Of a DNA stretch of 42,861 nucleotides, positions 20,550 through 27,832 are shown in pieces. Source of the DNA: a virus; IMG/VR virus record IMGVR_UViG_3300025087_000148, positions 1-42,861 of that record; one strand, written 5' to 3'. Below the pieces are notes generated by a model. The model made no database searches and was not told the DNA's origin. It worked only from the letters and a program-made list of their open reading frames with translations. A program made the position numbers and the translations under genes. The number at the start of each line of letters is the position of its first letter. The first letter of the stretch is position 1.

Positions 20550-21076
20550 AACGGGCCATCCTCGTCCATGTCAAGTTTTTTCTCCGCGCTGTCCACGTCC
20601 GCGTCGGTGATTTCGTCGTCTGCACACACGGGTTGCGCTTCACATTTTTGCCAGTAATTCCACGACTTGTATAAATTGCCGTTCTTGTCTCGCTTCCCCT
20701 TTTTATTTGTAACAAGCGTGGCCTCAAGCAGCAATCCGGTTATGGCCTCAACGATATCTGGGTTGCTCAAGCAAAATGGGTCTTCGTTTTCCAACCCAAC
20801 CGCCGTCAAAAACCAACGCATTTTCTGGAATGTAAATGTGGGGTCGCCGCTTCCGCTTATGAAATAAAATTCTTCTCCGATGCTTCCGGCATACGGACCC
20901 TGGTACACATTCAGGATGACAGAGTATGAAATCGTATCAGCTTCCAAATTTTCGTTTTCTCGCACACCCATGACTTGCACAACATATTTTCCATCAGGGA
21001 ATGTGTTTTTGGGTTTGTTTAAATCTTCATCGGGCGGCAAGTCTCTGTATTTTCCTGCCATTTCTTCGCGGTTCAT
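20546..21076 (-). CDS. DUF669 family single-stranded-DNA-binding-type protein
   Basis: 176 residues. NTFPDGKYVVQVMGVRENEN, then YSVILNVYQGPYAG..GEEFYF, then KMRWFLTAVGL and SWNYWQKCEA fit the DUF669 phage family, an OB-like protein found beside recombinases. The acidic C-terminus ends MDEDGPF, the type of tip (DxxPF) by which SSB proteins recruit partners. It is coupled by ATGA to the ATPase upstream. It probably coats ssDNA during replication and recombination. Confidence 0.8.
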   Translation of the reverse strand: MNREEMAGKYRDLPPDEDLNKPKNTFPDGKYVVQVMGVRENENLEADTISYSVILNVYQGPYAGSIGEEFYFISGSGDPTFTFQKMRWFLTAVGLENEDPFCLSNPDIVEAITGLLLEATLVTNKKGKRDKNGNLYKSWNYWQKCEAQPVCADDEITDADVDSAEKKLDMDEDGPF

Positions 21077-21846
21077 TTGATAAGCTCCTTTTGGATTGGT
21101 TTTGTGGCCTCTGTAGCGGCGTCTGCGGTACGTTTATAGGCCGCAAGGATTAATTCCGCGCTTGCTTTTGGATCGTCTGTTACAAGCTCAATGGGATCAT
21201 CCATATTGTATCGTCCACCAGCCACGTATTGAGGATCTCCCTTTGTTCTAAGTTCTCGTATTTTTGTGGTTTCTCCCTTTTCTATTTTTGACTTATATCT
21301 CATGTACCAGATTGAATCCACCATAGCTAATATTGCATCTCTGATTTGATTATTTTTATCAGTTGGCAATGATGGTCTAATAACTATCTTCCCATTTTCT
21401 TCTGACTGTTTTTCGTGTGCAATAATAATTACTCCCTTCCCGCATCTTTGAAGCTCGTTTATTGGCAACACAAATTCCCGAATTAGTCTATCACGACCAA
21501 CTCCCCACGCAATATCTTGTTCGTGCTGAATTCCGTTTGCTTTAAGAAACCAATCAATAAACATGTACCATAATGCGGAAATAGTATCTATGGCAACCAT
21601 GTCTATCGGTTCGTTTTTAATGGTTTTCATTGATAAAATAAAATCTTCCCATCCAGAAATTCGGTTTGAAAGAGTAGCAATTTTACCGTCTCCGTGTTCG
21701 GCAGCAATGAATCCCATTTTTTCAGACAAAAATTGCGTGATTTGGGTTTTACCAATTTTTTGAGCACCATAAAGTAGTATTTTTTCTGATGAAAATCGGT
21801 ACACCGGTTTTGTTATTCTGAATCTGCTTTCAACTGTTGACATCAT
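21073..21846 (-). CDS. RecA-like ATPase, Sak4-type recombinase
   Basis: 257 residues. EKILLYGAQKIGKTQ is a Walker A (GxxxxGKT), IDMVAIDTIS a Walker B, and KGVIIIAHEK a sensor strand. This is the phage AAA_24 family (PF13479) that includes Sak4 single-strand-annealing recombinases. Adjacent DUF669 SSB and PD-(D/E)XK nuclease genes support a recombination role. Two ATG codons (21846, 21843) are possible starts behind AAGGTGAT, the first giving ATGA with the previous gene. Confidence 0.8.
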   Translation of the reverse strand: MMSTVESRFRITKPVYRFSSEKILLYGAQKIGKTQITQFLSEKMGFIAAEHGDGKIATLSNRISGWEDFILSMKTIKNEPIDMVAIDTISALWYMFIDWFLKANGIQHEQDIAWGVGRDRLIREFVLPINELQRCGKGVIIIAHEKQSEENGKIVIRPSLPTDKNNQIRDAILAMVDSIWYMRYKSKIEKGETTKIRELRTKGDPQYVAGGRYNMDDPIELVTDDPKASAELILAAYKRTADAATEATKPIQKELIK

Positions 21847-22664
21847 ATCACCTTTGCCTTTTTGAGTTCCTCGTGCGTGCGCTCTGGCGCGATTACGTAC
21901 CCGTTCTGCATGGCGAGGTCGTGCTTACCGTTGTAGTGGTGGCAGTACGCATAATAAGCGCATCGTGAATACTGCCCGGTACAAGCCGAATAATTCTTGC
22001 GCCATATCCCGGTTTCCCGGTTGCGCTCGATTTCATTGATAATCAGCGAATACCACTCGAACATTTCTTCAATTTGCTTCGCGTCAAAATAGAGTTCCAC
22101 GCGCGTGAAGTGCTTGCTGCGGTCGCCAAGCATTTTCTCACAGCATTCGATTTGATACTCTGCGAGGCTTTGATTCTTCTTCTGGCGAATGCCGGGCTTG
22201 ATAACGATGTCATACTCGAACACGTCTTTATCAAACGCCGATAAGTACACCCGCTGACTGCTGACGGCGAACCTGTCATGTAAATATTCATTCTGCTGGC
22301 CGTAAAATTTGTGGTCAACCACGCGGTCGGAGCAAACCTTGTCCGCCACGCCTGCAAGAATCCATGAGTCATTGTAATGCGTTGGGATTGCGAAGCCGCG
22401 CTCAATCAATGCGCCGGGGTACATCCCTTCCGGTCCGTAGTGGGCCTCGTAAGCCTGAATGACTGCGGCGAGCTTGGCTGTCTTATCGTCGTGAACGTGT
22501 ATCGGCGTGCTGAATGCCAGAGCTTCGTGTAGTGTCCGGCCCGCGCTCATCCCTTCGTTTTCGTCGCGCTTGGCGGGGTGAATGTCAAGCTCCATCTGCA
22601 ACTGATAAAGTCGCTGACATTCGTTGAACTTCGCCGCCGCGCTGTTGGTGATTACGTTGTTCAT
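21843..22664 (-). CDS. PD-(D/E)XK nuclease, Cas4/RecB-like
   Basis: 273 residues from ATG 22664, in ATGA overlap with the upstream micro-gene. TNSAAAKFNECQRLYQLQ is the usual N-terminal region of the family. ILAGVADKVCSDRVVDHKFY carries the D...D-x-K core. CTGQYSRCAYYAYC near the C-terminus gives three cysteines that, with an early Cys, could hold an iron-sulfur cluster as in Cas4/AddB. It should resect or process DNA ends for the Sak4-like recombinase. It is not accompanied by cas1 or other cas genes, so it is not evidence of a CRISPR locus. Confidence 0.8.
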   Translation of the reverse strand: MNNVITNSAAAKFNECQRLYQLQMELDIHPAKRDENEGMSAGRTLHEALAFSTPIHVHDDKTAKLAAVIQAYEAHYGPEGMYPGALIERGFAIPTHYNDSWILAGVADKVCSDRVVDHKFYGQQNEYLHDRFAVSSQRVYLSAFDKDVFEYDIVIKPGIRQKKNQSLAEYQIECCEKMLGDRSKHFTRVELYFDAKQIEEMFEWYSLIINEIERNRETGIWRKNYSACTGQYSRCAYYAYCHHYNGKHDLAMQNGYVIAPERTHEELKKAKVI

Positions 22665-22792
22665 TTCTTCACCCCGGCGTTCTTCAAGCCCATGAACATG
22701 GCCAGCACGAACACGAACATTATCATAAATATTCCACAAATGAACGATAGCGGCTCGAAGTTATCTTTCAGAAAATGGATCAGCCAGTTCAT
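22661..22792 (-). CDS. 43-residue membrane micro-protein
   Basis: From ATG 22792 (AAGGAC upstream). A basic/aromatic start (MNWLIHFLKDNFEPL) leads into one helix (FICGIFMIMFVFVLAMFMGL) and KNAGVKK. Coupled by ATGA on both sides. Function unknown. Confidence 0.65.
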   Translation of the reverse strand: MNWLIHFLKDNFEPLSFICGIFMIMFVFVLAMFMGLKNAGVKK

Positions 22793-23193
22793 TCGGTGTC
22801 CTTCCCGGTGAGTACATCCACCATCCATGCATAATTTCCACTTCGACATCCGAATGTTTGTTTTGCGAATGGTGTTATTGTTTGTACCACGCGATCAATC
22901 CGCTCCTGTAGCCCGTCGCGCTCTTTCACAATTCTTTCAGCCTGTTCGCGCCAGTGGTCGCGCGAGGCCTCAAACTCATAGCACAATATGAAATTTGTGT
23001 TATCAGGGCATTTCTTACAGAATCCAATAAGCGGCTCCGCGCGCGGCTCGTCGATTTTATCAGAATTTAGTTTTTCAAAAACAGTAAAACAATCATCTTC
23101 ATCAATCAATACAATCCTTAATTCGCTCCCGTAATCCGACCTAACAAATTTTTTAAAAACATGTCCTTCAATTGTTACTTTGATTGAGCTCAT
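22789..23193 (-). CDS. Unknown early protein with coiled coil
   Basis: 134 residues, AAGGAAG before ATG 23193. N-terminal beta-rich part (IKVTIEGHVFKKFVRSDYG), two cysteines FCKKC, then a helix RDHWREQAERIVKERDGLQE. First gene after the RHH gene. Function unknown. Confidence 0.6.
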   Translation of the reverse strand: MSSIKVTIEGHVFKKFVRSDYGSELRIVLIDEDDCFTVFEKLNSDKIDEPRAEPLIGFCKKCPDNTNFILCYEFEASRDHWREQAERIVKERDGLQERIDRVVQTITPFAKQTFGCRSGNYAWMVDVLTGKDTE

Positions 23194-23196
23194 TAT

Positions 23197-23379
23197 TCAC
23201 ACTTCCTTGTCGTCAATTTTACCAACAGGCTTTTGCGCGATCTCCGGGTGCGTCCGCACCAGATAGCCGATTGTATCCTTGATTGTCTTTTTGCTCATGT
23301 CGGATCGGCTCTGCTTCCGCGCGAACCGCTTTACAATCTCAACAACTCTCTTGTCGATTCTTACTTGTGTGTCTGCCAT
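23197..23379 (-). CDS. Ribbon-helix-helix-like DNA-binding protein
   Basis: 60 residues from ATG 23379 behind AAAGGGA. DTQVRIDKRVVEIVKRFA gives the N-terminal ribbon and first helix; SKKTIKDTIGYLVRTH the second helix of an Arc/CopG-like fold. A consensus promoter lies directly upstream (23399-23427) with TTGTAA repeats inside, so autoregulation is likely. Target unknown. Confidence 0.65.
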   Translation of the reverse strand: MADTQVRIDKRVVEIVKRFARKQSRSDMSKKTIKDTIGYLVRTHPEIAQKPVGKIDDKEV

Positions 23380-23398
23380 GATTTTCCCTTTCTTATGT

Positions 23399-23427
23399 AT
23401 CTTACAACGTCGTTTACAATTTGTCAA
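23399..23427 (-). promoter_or_regulatory. Leftward sigma-70 promoter of the RHH gene
   Basis: On the minus strand TTGACA (23427-23422), 17-bp spacer, TAAGAT (23404-23399). The spacer and -10 contain two TTGTAA copies spaced by ACGACG, a natural operator for the RHH protein encoded just downstream. Confidence 0.7.
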
Positions 23428-23561
23428 CAGGTCGTGGAAAATATTTCTTCGCACATACATTTCACACAATGCTCCGAGTGGACCACGACAAAAGTAATCT
23501 CGTTGAAGAACGTGAGCACGGGCACGAGTTGCGTTATCAGGTGGCCGTCGTCGTCAATCAT
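23424..23561 (-). CDS. 45-residue unknown micro-protein
   Basis: ATG 23561 overlaps the upstream stop (ATGA). The product MIDDDGHLITQLVPVLTFFN then EITFVVVHSEHCVKCMCEEIF has a hydrophobic centre and a CVKCMC metal-type end. Its stop overlaps the -35 of the next promoter. No family assigned. Confidence 0.5.
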   Translation of the reverse strand: MIDDDGHLITQLVPVLTFFNEITFVVVHSEHCVKCMCEEIFSTTC

Positions 23562-23848
23562 TTATTATTTGGTTTCCGCTCCATTTTTAAAATATCTCTG
23601 GCAAAATCCATACAAAATTTTTCATAATCTTTGAGTTCTCTCTCCATGTCCCGCTCCGCTTGCCAAAAAACTTGAATGCCATCTATGTTAAAATAACAAA
23701 ATCCGTGCTGTATATGGTCAATGATACCACAAGCCCACCATAACTGGTTAAATTCTTCTTTGGAAACAGGAATTGATTTGCTTCCAAGTTCAGTTGCGTT
23801 TTTGATTCTGGTTCTGATTGCTTTGATTACATTCGTTTTGGTTATCAT
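23558..23848 (-). CDS. Unknown early protein, 96 residues
   Basis: Starts at ATG 23848 with GGAGGGTG upstream, overlapping the ERCC4 nuclease stop as TAATG. N-terminal basic helix (ITKTNVIKAIRTRIKNATEL), centre with aromatic residues (FNQLWWACGIIDHIQHGFCY), C-terminal charged helix. Function unknown. Confidence 0.65.
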   Translation of the reverse strand: MITKTNVIKAIRTRIKNATELGSKSIPVSKEEFNQLWWACGIIDHIQHGFCYFNIDGIQVFWQAERDMERELKDYEKFCMDFARDILKMERKPNNK

Positions 23849-24339
23849 TATTTCACCCTCCTTGAGATTTCATCCATCACGCCCATGTCAACAACCGGCC
23901 ACGCGGCCTTTTGTTTGCGCTCCCAAAATTTCGTCAGCAGCCGCAAGGTGAGCAGTTCCGCATATTCCCGTTTCCCGGCAAACACGACCTGGATCTGATA
24001 ATCGAGCATGAACGCCGCCAGTGAGCCCACAACCGCTGACGGGTGCATCTGGCTCTGGTAGCTGTGCTTTGCGATGTCCTCAAGTGTGGCATCGATCATC
24101 AGGATTTTGAATTCATATTCCTTGAGCCGTTCCATTTCCCGCTCGAAGCGTTCGCGGCCATGAGACAGGCTTTGAACCAGGTCGGCGAGGGTCTTGCGTT
24201 CCACCGCCGCCACCGTCTCGTAATTCTGCACGCTGTAGTCACCACTCGGCAAACACGCGCGAATTGTTTCAACCCCGGCGAAGTCGTAGGGCAGTTGCTC
24301 GCGGGTGTCCACGATGATGACCACGGGCGGCGGTTTCAT
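23848..24339 (-). CDS. ERCC4-type nuclease
   Basis: 163 residues, matching the stand-alone ERCC4 nuclease domain (PF02732): VIIVDTREQLPYDF, CLPSGDYSV, AAVERKTLADLVQSL and RFEREMERL. The GDxnERKxxxD core of XPF/Mus81-type nucleases is complete. It cuts branched or flap DNA. With the SSB-like, Sak4-like and PD-(D/E)XK proteins it completes a recombination set. Start coupled by ATGA. Confidence 0.85.
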   Translation of the reverse strand: MKPPPVVIIVDTREQLPYDFAGVETIRACLPSGDYSVQNYETVAAVERKTLADLVQSLSHGRERFEREMERLKEYEFKILMIDATLEDIAKHSYQSQMHPSAVVGSLAAFMLDYQIQVVFAGKREYAELLTLRLLTKFWERKQKAAWPVVDMGVMDEISRRVK

Positions 24340-24488
24340 TTCCTGTACGCGGCCTTTCCGTCGTCGAGCGTCTCTTGCGCCGCCAGCTCAAAACAGCGGT
24401 TGCGGTGACTGGTTATGGCCTCTACCTCGATTTTGTGTGTCACAGGGCGTGTCACGGCCTCTGCGGGCTGTTCTGGTGTGTCAGTCAT
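24336..24488 (-). CDS. 50-residue unknown protein
   Basis: ATG 24488 behind AGGAAA, in ATGA overlap with the previous gene. The product MTDTPEQPAEAVTRPVTHKI has a Pro/Thr-rich start, followed by EVEAITSHRNRCFELAAQET. Function unknown. Confidence 0.6.
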   Translation of the reverse strand: MTDTPEQPAEAVTRPVTHKIEVEAITSHRNRCFELAAQETLDDGKAAYRK

Positions 24489-24823
24489 TGTTGTGTTTCC
24501 TGCCATTCGGAGATCGAACAACTTAACCGGGTTCTCAATGCCACTCCATCCAGAAAAATATTCGTACCCAGATAGTGAGAAATGAGATTCCCCGTGACAA
24601 CGTAACTTTCAAGCCCTTTGTGATCCGTGTCGTGTAGCACCAGTTTTGTTTTGAACCATAATGGAAAGTGTTCTCCGGCCTCTTTAAACGACATCAGTGT
24701 GGAAATCCATTTGGAGATAGAACCCACGTTAGGAAGCCGAACAAGCTTAAATTGGTGATATTTTATCATTTCCTCAAATTCACTGTAGGTAAATTTTGAG
24801 CACATTTTCAAAATATTATCCAT
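24485..24823 (-). CDS. Unknown early protein (start uncertain)
   Basis: The frame is open to 24994 but the first 57 codons would overlap the replication gene by 164 bases, so ATG 24823, eight bases after that gene's stop, is preferred (112 residues). Its ribosome site is weak. The product is mixed alpha/beta (KYHQFKLVRLPNVGSISKW, FPLWFKTKLVLHDTDHKGLE). No motif recognised. The longer form cannot be excluded. Confidence 0.5.
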   Translation of the reverse strand: MDNILKMCSKFTYSEFEEMIKYHQFKLVRLPNVGSISKWISTLMSFKEAGEHFPLWFKTKLVLHDTDHKGLESYVVTGNLISHYLGTNIFLDGVALRTRLSCSISEWQETQQ

Positions 24824-24830
24824 TTTCTGC

Positions 24831-25712
24831 TCAGTCGCCAGAGTCTTTAAGAACCTGTCGAGGCTGAGGAGTTCCTTCACTTTGTAATCGGAGCCACTCC
24901 AAATGAGCTTGATTTTGGCGGCGGCAGGATTCTCGTAGTCGTCTTTTTTCGTCAGCTTTTCTTTGCTGTTTGAGTTCGTCTTCTTCTTGTACATTTGGTT
25001 TCACCCCGGTTTTGTCTGCAAGAAAATTCCACAATGGTTGTGATTCATCAACAAAAGAAAGAAATCCATTTTCACGTTGCATAAAAATAACCAACGGCCA
25101 TTTATGGTTCCAAAAATAATTTGGTGACCCAATTACAAAATCATAATTATCAAAGGCCTTTTTTATTTCATCTTTGGTATAATATTCAAGTTTTGGATTT
25201 ATTGCTGATTTTATCCTATCTGTCAATTCTCTATGCTTATTGAGATTTTCCTTAGAATTCCAATGTGCAAAAATATCCTTTATTACCCACTCTTTTTCTT
25301 CTTTACTTTCTTCTCCTTTCTTGGATGTTGTCGCTCCTTTGTCGCTCGTCTGTCGTTTCCTTTGTCGTTTTTTTTCTTCTACCGTGAGAAAGTCAGTGTT
25401 TATCGTATAAATTGTTCGATTACCCTTTGTCGTTTCCTTTGTCATAAAATTAAATAGTTGCGCGCGAGCCTCAAATGTCCGAATTTCGCGCTCAGTCGCT
25501 TTTGTGTTTTTAGTGATGGTTTTTCTGGACGCTAAAATCTGTCCCGGTTGAAGCGTTCGTAATTCACCGTCAATGATTACTTCGGACTCGTGATAATTTG
25601 CAAGCCGCAACATTTCTATCAGTACCCTTACACTTGAATGCGATAGCCCGTGATAAAAGTCAGAATCAAGCAATGAGCGTTCGAGTTTTATGTATCCTAA
25701 ATTCTCTGCCAT
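24831..25712 (-). CDS. Replication initiator / DnaD-type protein
   Basis: 293 residues, AAGGCG before ATG 25712. Residues 1-110 form a winged-helix pattern common to phage replication proteins (IKLERSLLDSDFYHGLSHSS ... LQPGQILASRKTITKNT ... TIYTINTDF). A charged linker (EEKKRQRKRQTSDKG) leads to a C-terminal region with EIKKAFDNYDFVIGSPNYFW and a very charged tail. This fits the initiator or helicase-loader slot of phages that use the host replisome. It is preceded by its own promoter and a structured 115-base leader (25736-25828), suggesting specific control. Confidence 0.7.
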   Translation of the reverse strand: MAENLGYIKLERSLLDSDFYHGLSHSSVRVLIEMLRLANYHESEVIIDGELRTLQPGQILASRKTITKNTKATEREIRTFEARAQLFNFMTKETTKGNRTIYTINTDFLTVEEKKRQRKRQTSDKGATTSKKGEESKEEKEWVIKDIFAHWNSKENLNKHRELTDRIKSAINPKLEYYTKDEIKKAFDNYDFVIGSPNYFWNHKWPLVIFMQRENGFLSFVDESQPLWNFLADKTGVKPNVQEEDELKQQRKADEKRRLRESCRRQNQAHLEWLRLQSEGTPQPRQVLKDSGD

Positions 25713-25735
25713 TCACGCGCCTTATAAAAGAACAT

Positions 25736-25828
25736 CCCCCCTGCTGGAAATGAACCGCGCGAGGTTACAAATACCAGCAAGGGGGAGTCTTTTTTGAGTT
25801 GATTGAAAAGTCTTGCGCGCGGTTCATG
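25736..25828 (-). promoter_or_regulatory. Structured leader RNA of the replication gene (interleaved stems)
   Basis: In transcript order four segments occur: b TGAACCGCGCG (25826-25816), a CCCCCTTGCTGG (25785-25774), b' CGCGCGGTTCA (25761-25751), a' CCAGCAGGGGGG (25747-25736). b/b' pair perfectly over 11 bp and a/a' over 11 of 12. The order b-a-b'-a' is a pseudoknot topology. a/a' is followed by TTCTTTT, so alone it resembles a terminator. The ribosome site is only 15 bases downstream. Confidence 0.55.
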
Positions 25829-25834
25829 CCTCAC

Positions 25835-25863
25835 AATCTATCACATCTTCGGCGCGCTGTCAA
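25835..25863 (-). promoter_or_regulatory. Leftward sigma-70 promoter of the replication gene
   Basis: On the minus strand TTGACA (25863-25858), 17-bp spacer, TAGATT (25840-25835). Start near 25828, two bases before the first leader stem. Confidence 0.65.
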
Positions 25864-25870
25864 TACCCGT

Positions 25871-26365
25871 TTAGATTTCTATCTCATAACCCTCTTCCTC
25901 ACAAATCGTTTCACAGATAAATAGAAGTTGGCGCTCGTAACAATCTGCCCGAGCTGCCCGAGCTGCCCAATCTGCCGAAGCTGCCGAATCTGCCGAAGCT
26001 GCCGAAGCTGCCGAAGCTGCCGAAGCTGCCGAAGCTGCCGAAGCTGCCCGAGCTGCCCAATCTGCCCGAGCTGCCCAATCTGCCGAAGCTGCCCGAGCTG
26101 CCGAAGCTGCCGAATCTGCCGAAGCTGCCCGAGCTGAATATCCCGCATCAGTGGCACATTTAAGGCTAAATACAACTTTTTGTCTGTTTGTCTCGGCTAC
26201 TCGGCAGAAAAGCCAAACCACATCTACCGGGGGTACGGCTTCCATACCCATAACATCAATAATCGTGAGCATCTTGCGACCTGCAAACAATTCTTCAAGG
26301 TACCCCCGTGTGTATTTTTTGCACGGCCTCAATTCCAATACGTCGTCAGTCGTTAGTTTCCTCAT
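25871..26365 (-). CDS. Alanine-rich tripeptide-repeat protein
   Basis: 164 residues from ATG 26365, behind GGAGG; a longer frame to 26446 would overlay the RHH gene. Residues 1-80 are ordinary (KLTTDDVLELRPCKKYTRGY ... DVVWLFCRVAETNRQKVVFS). Residues about 80-145 are roughly 22 tripeptides A-[A/D]-[S/R/W]. The last 15 (LLFICETICEEEGYEIEI) are normal. The plan (head, repeat helix, short tail) matches the 18160-18741 protein although the repeat unit differs. Probably the same functional class; function unknown. Confidence 0.7.
   Translation of the reverse strand: MRKLTTDDVLELRPCKKYTRGYLEELFAGRKMLTIIDVMGMEAVPPVDVVWLFCRVAETNRQKVVFSLKCATDAGYSARAASADSAASAARAASADWAARADWAARAASAASAASAASAASAASADSAASADWAARAARADCYERQLLFICETICEEEGYEIEI
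25940..26137. repeat. 9-bp tandem repeat, about 22 units
   Basis: The unit on the + strand is close to GCTGCCGAA, with variants GCTGCCCGA, GCTGCCCAA and TCTGCCGAA. They change the minus-strand tripeptide AAS to AAR, ADW or ADS. Variation is confined to two codon positions. Confidence 0.85.
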
Positions 26366-26366
26366 G

Positions 26367-26534
26367 TCAACCCTCCGTTTCCAATTTTTCGAGCATGGCC
26401 CGGATCGCCCGCCGCACGAGCGCACCGACCGACACTCGATCGCCACTCGCCGCCGACTCTTTTTTTGCCAGCTCGAACAACCTGGCGTGTGTTTCTTTGT
26501 CCAACAGTGTTTGAAGCTTCACATTCAGTAGCAT
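26367..26534 (-). CDS. Ribbon-helix-helix DNA-binding protein
   Basis: 55 residues from ATG 26534 behind GAGGGG. LNVKLQTLLDKETHARLFEL gives ribbon and helix 1, and GDRVSVGALVRRAIRAMLEK the turn and helix 2, a typical CopG/Arc form. Its stop is one base before the next start (TGACATG), so it is co-expressed with the alanine-repeat protein. Probably a repressor or antitoxin-like regulator. Confidence 0.7.
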   Translation of the reverse strand: MLLNVKLQTLLDKETHARLFELAKKESAASGDRVSVGALVRRAIRAMLEKLETEG

Positions 26535-26656
26535 CTCATTATCCCCTCTCTGATATTGTTCTGTGTTGCACGTAGAGCATGCTGTAGCAATCTGTAACGC
26601 ACGAAACGGCCATTAGGCATAGGATTGTGTTCCTCGGGCCTTTTTTGTGTCTTAAA

Positions 26657-26773
26657 TCATCTTAAACGGCAACTGATAGCCAGAAGCGCGGCGGTCAGAG
26701 TTGCAAGTGCAAAAAATCCGTGCGCCGGGTAAAGTTGTGGATCGGCCAAAATCATCATTGCTTCGTGTAGCAT
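26657..26773 (-). CDS. 38-residue membrane micro-protein
   Basis: ATG 26773 has a strong AAGGAG. Product MLHEAMMILADPQLYPAHGF then FALATLTAALLAISCRLR, one membrane helix with a basic end. The stretch 26535-26656 between it and the RHH gene holds no clear gene or promoter. Confidence 0.6.
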   Translation of the reverse strand: MLHEAMMILADPQLYPAHGFFALATLTAALLAISCRLR

Positions 26774-26778
26774 TTTTG

Positions 26779-27183
26779 TTACTCCTTCCCCTCGGCCTTG
26801 GCGATTGCGGCTTTGAGTTCTTCTAAGGCTCTTTGGATAGATGCCTTACCGGCCTCTCTCGCGCTATAAACCCGCGTGAAAACAGGTATATAGTTCATTG
26901 TCTCAAGCGCCATTTTCGCCGCCGCGAGCAGGTCGTCCCGCTCCTCTTTCGTTTTCGGCGCATCCGCTATTAGCCGTGCGTTGTTTCGCCATTCGTCCAT
27001 ATTTGGGTTACATACGGCAATTAATATTCTGCCCCTCCCTTCGTCTGCACACTGGAAATTGGCGTAAATCTCTCTGTTTTCGTGGAATTCCGCGCTTTCG
27101 CGCTGTACATGGCCCCATTTTTTTGTAAGTGCTGTTTCAAGCAATTTGCCCTGTATCCAAGGCCCTGGTGTGTGTCCGCTCAT
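26779..27183 (-). CDS. Conserved phage early protein (MSGHTPGPW type)
   Basis: 134 residues from ATG 27183, AAGGAG upstream; the frame extends further but without a ribosome site. The start MSGHTPGPW, the centre RILIAVCNPNMDEW then RNNARLIADAP, and a C-terminal LLAAAKMALETM helix are hallmarks of a very common phage protein of unknown function. Beta-rich N-terminus, helical C-terminus. Confidence 0.8.
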   Translation of the reverse strand: MSGHTPGPWIQGKLLETALTKKWGHVQRESAEFHENREIYANFQCADEGRGRILIAVCNPNMDEWRNNARLIADAPKTKEERDDLLAAAKMALETMNYIPVFTRVYSAREAGKASIQRALEELKAAIAKAEGKE

Positions 27184-27230
27184 GTTGTCACGCTCCTTTT
27201 TTGTTGTTGTAGCCGTCGCTGGCCTGATTC

Positions 27231-27323
27231 TTACGGCACGCCGTGGGTCATGCAAAAATAAATCACCGCCAGCATCATAGCCGCCGTGATTATGTTTAAT
27301 GTGATATCGAGTATTTTTTGCAT
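27231..27323 (-). CDS. 30-residue membrane micro-protein
   Basis: ATG 27323 with AAAAGGAGCG upstream, the same ribosome-site sequence as the next gene. Product MQKILDITLNIITAAMMLAV then IYFCMTHGVP, one membrane helix. Confidence 0.55.
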   Translation of the reverse strand: MQKILDITLNIITAAMMLAVIYFCMTHGVP

Positions 27324-27328
27324 GTTGC

Positions 27329-27436
27329 TCACGCTCCTTTTATGATTTTTTTATCGGCCTGAATTTGCTTTACACAATCAGGACACCATATATTTGCCCC
27401 ACCTGATTTCCATCCGAGATTATTCAAATGTAACAA
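27329..27436 (-). CDS. Small half-zinc-ribbon protein (start uncertain)
   Basis: From TTG 27436; the frame stays open to 27466 but has no standard start nearer the upstream stop. LLHLNNLGWKSGGANIWCPD and CVKQIQADKKIIKGA look like a genuine protein (WCPDC). The weak initiation site lowers confidence. Confidence 0.4.
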   Translation of the reverse strand: MLHLNNLGWKSGGANIWCPDCVKQIQADKKIIKGA

Positions 27437-27456
27437 AATCGTATTTATCTCGGATT

Positions 27457-27777
27457 TTATCCTAATGCCGCACAATCACAACATTTTATTGTTCCACCAT
27501 CATTTTGATACCTTGGTTTCCCTTCCATGCCACAAATATCACATTTCAGGGCAGGAACATAATCATGGCAAAATTGCGGATAAAGAGTTTTTAAGACATT
27601 TTCTATTTTGATGGAATATTTTTTGTGATGATATTTCGTCATTTTTATTGCCTTTCTTGTCGCCTCCTCAAGTTTTGCTATGGGCAGTATTTCATGCGTT
27701 ATTCCAGTTTCCTCGTTGTAAATTTTTACAATATCAATATGACCATTTCCCATTCCGCTCCCTGAATATCGTTGCAT
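27457..27777 (-). CDS. Zinc-ribbon early protein, 106 residues
   Basis: GGAGGCGGGAA precedes ATG 27777. N-terminal Gly-rich start, helical centre (EEATRKAIKMTKYHHKKY), and C-terminal CDICGMEGKPRY ... CCDCAALG giving two C-x2-C pairs. Function unknown. Confidence 0.65.
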   Translation of the reverse strand: MQRYSGSGMGNGHIDIVKIYNEETGITHEILPIAKLEEATRKAIKMTKYHHKKYSIKIENVLKTLYPQFCHDYVPALKCDICGMEGKPRYQNDGGTIKCCDCAALG

Positions 27778-27816
27778 TTCCCGCCTCCGTTAAGTAGTGC
27801 CGTCACCGGCCCGGAA

Positions 27817-27832
27817 GACCTCCGAAGAGGTC
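27817..27832. other. Short perfect hairpin with CGAA loop
   Basis: GACCTC CGAA GAGGTC in the 68-base gap between two early genes. No T-run on either strand; likely an RNA processing or stability element. Confidence 0.4.

Noticed and set aside
21843-22664. Cas4-like nuclease as part of a phage CRISPR system
   Set aside because: No cas1, cas2, cas3 or array nearby; context with Sak4 and SSB indicates recombination.
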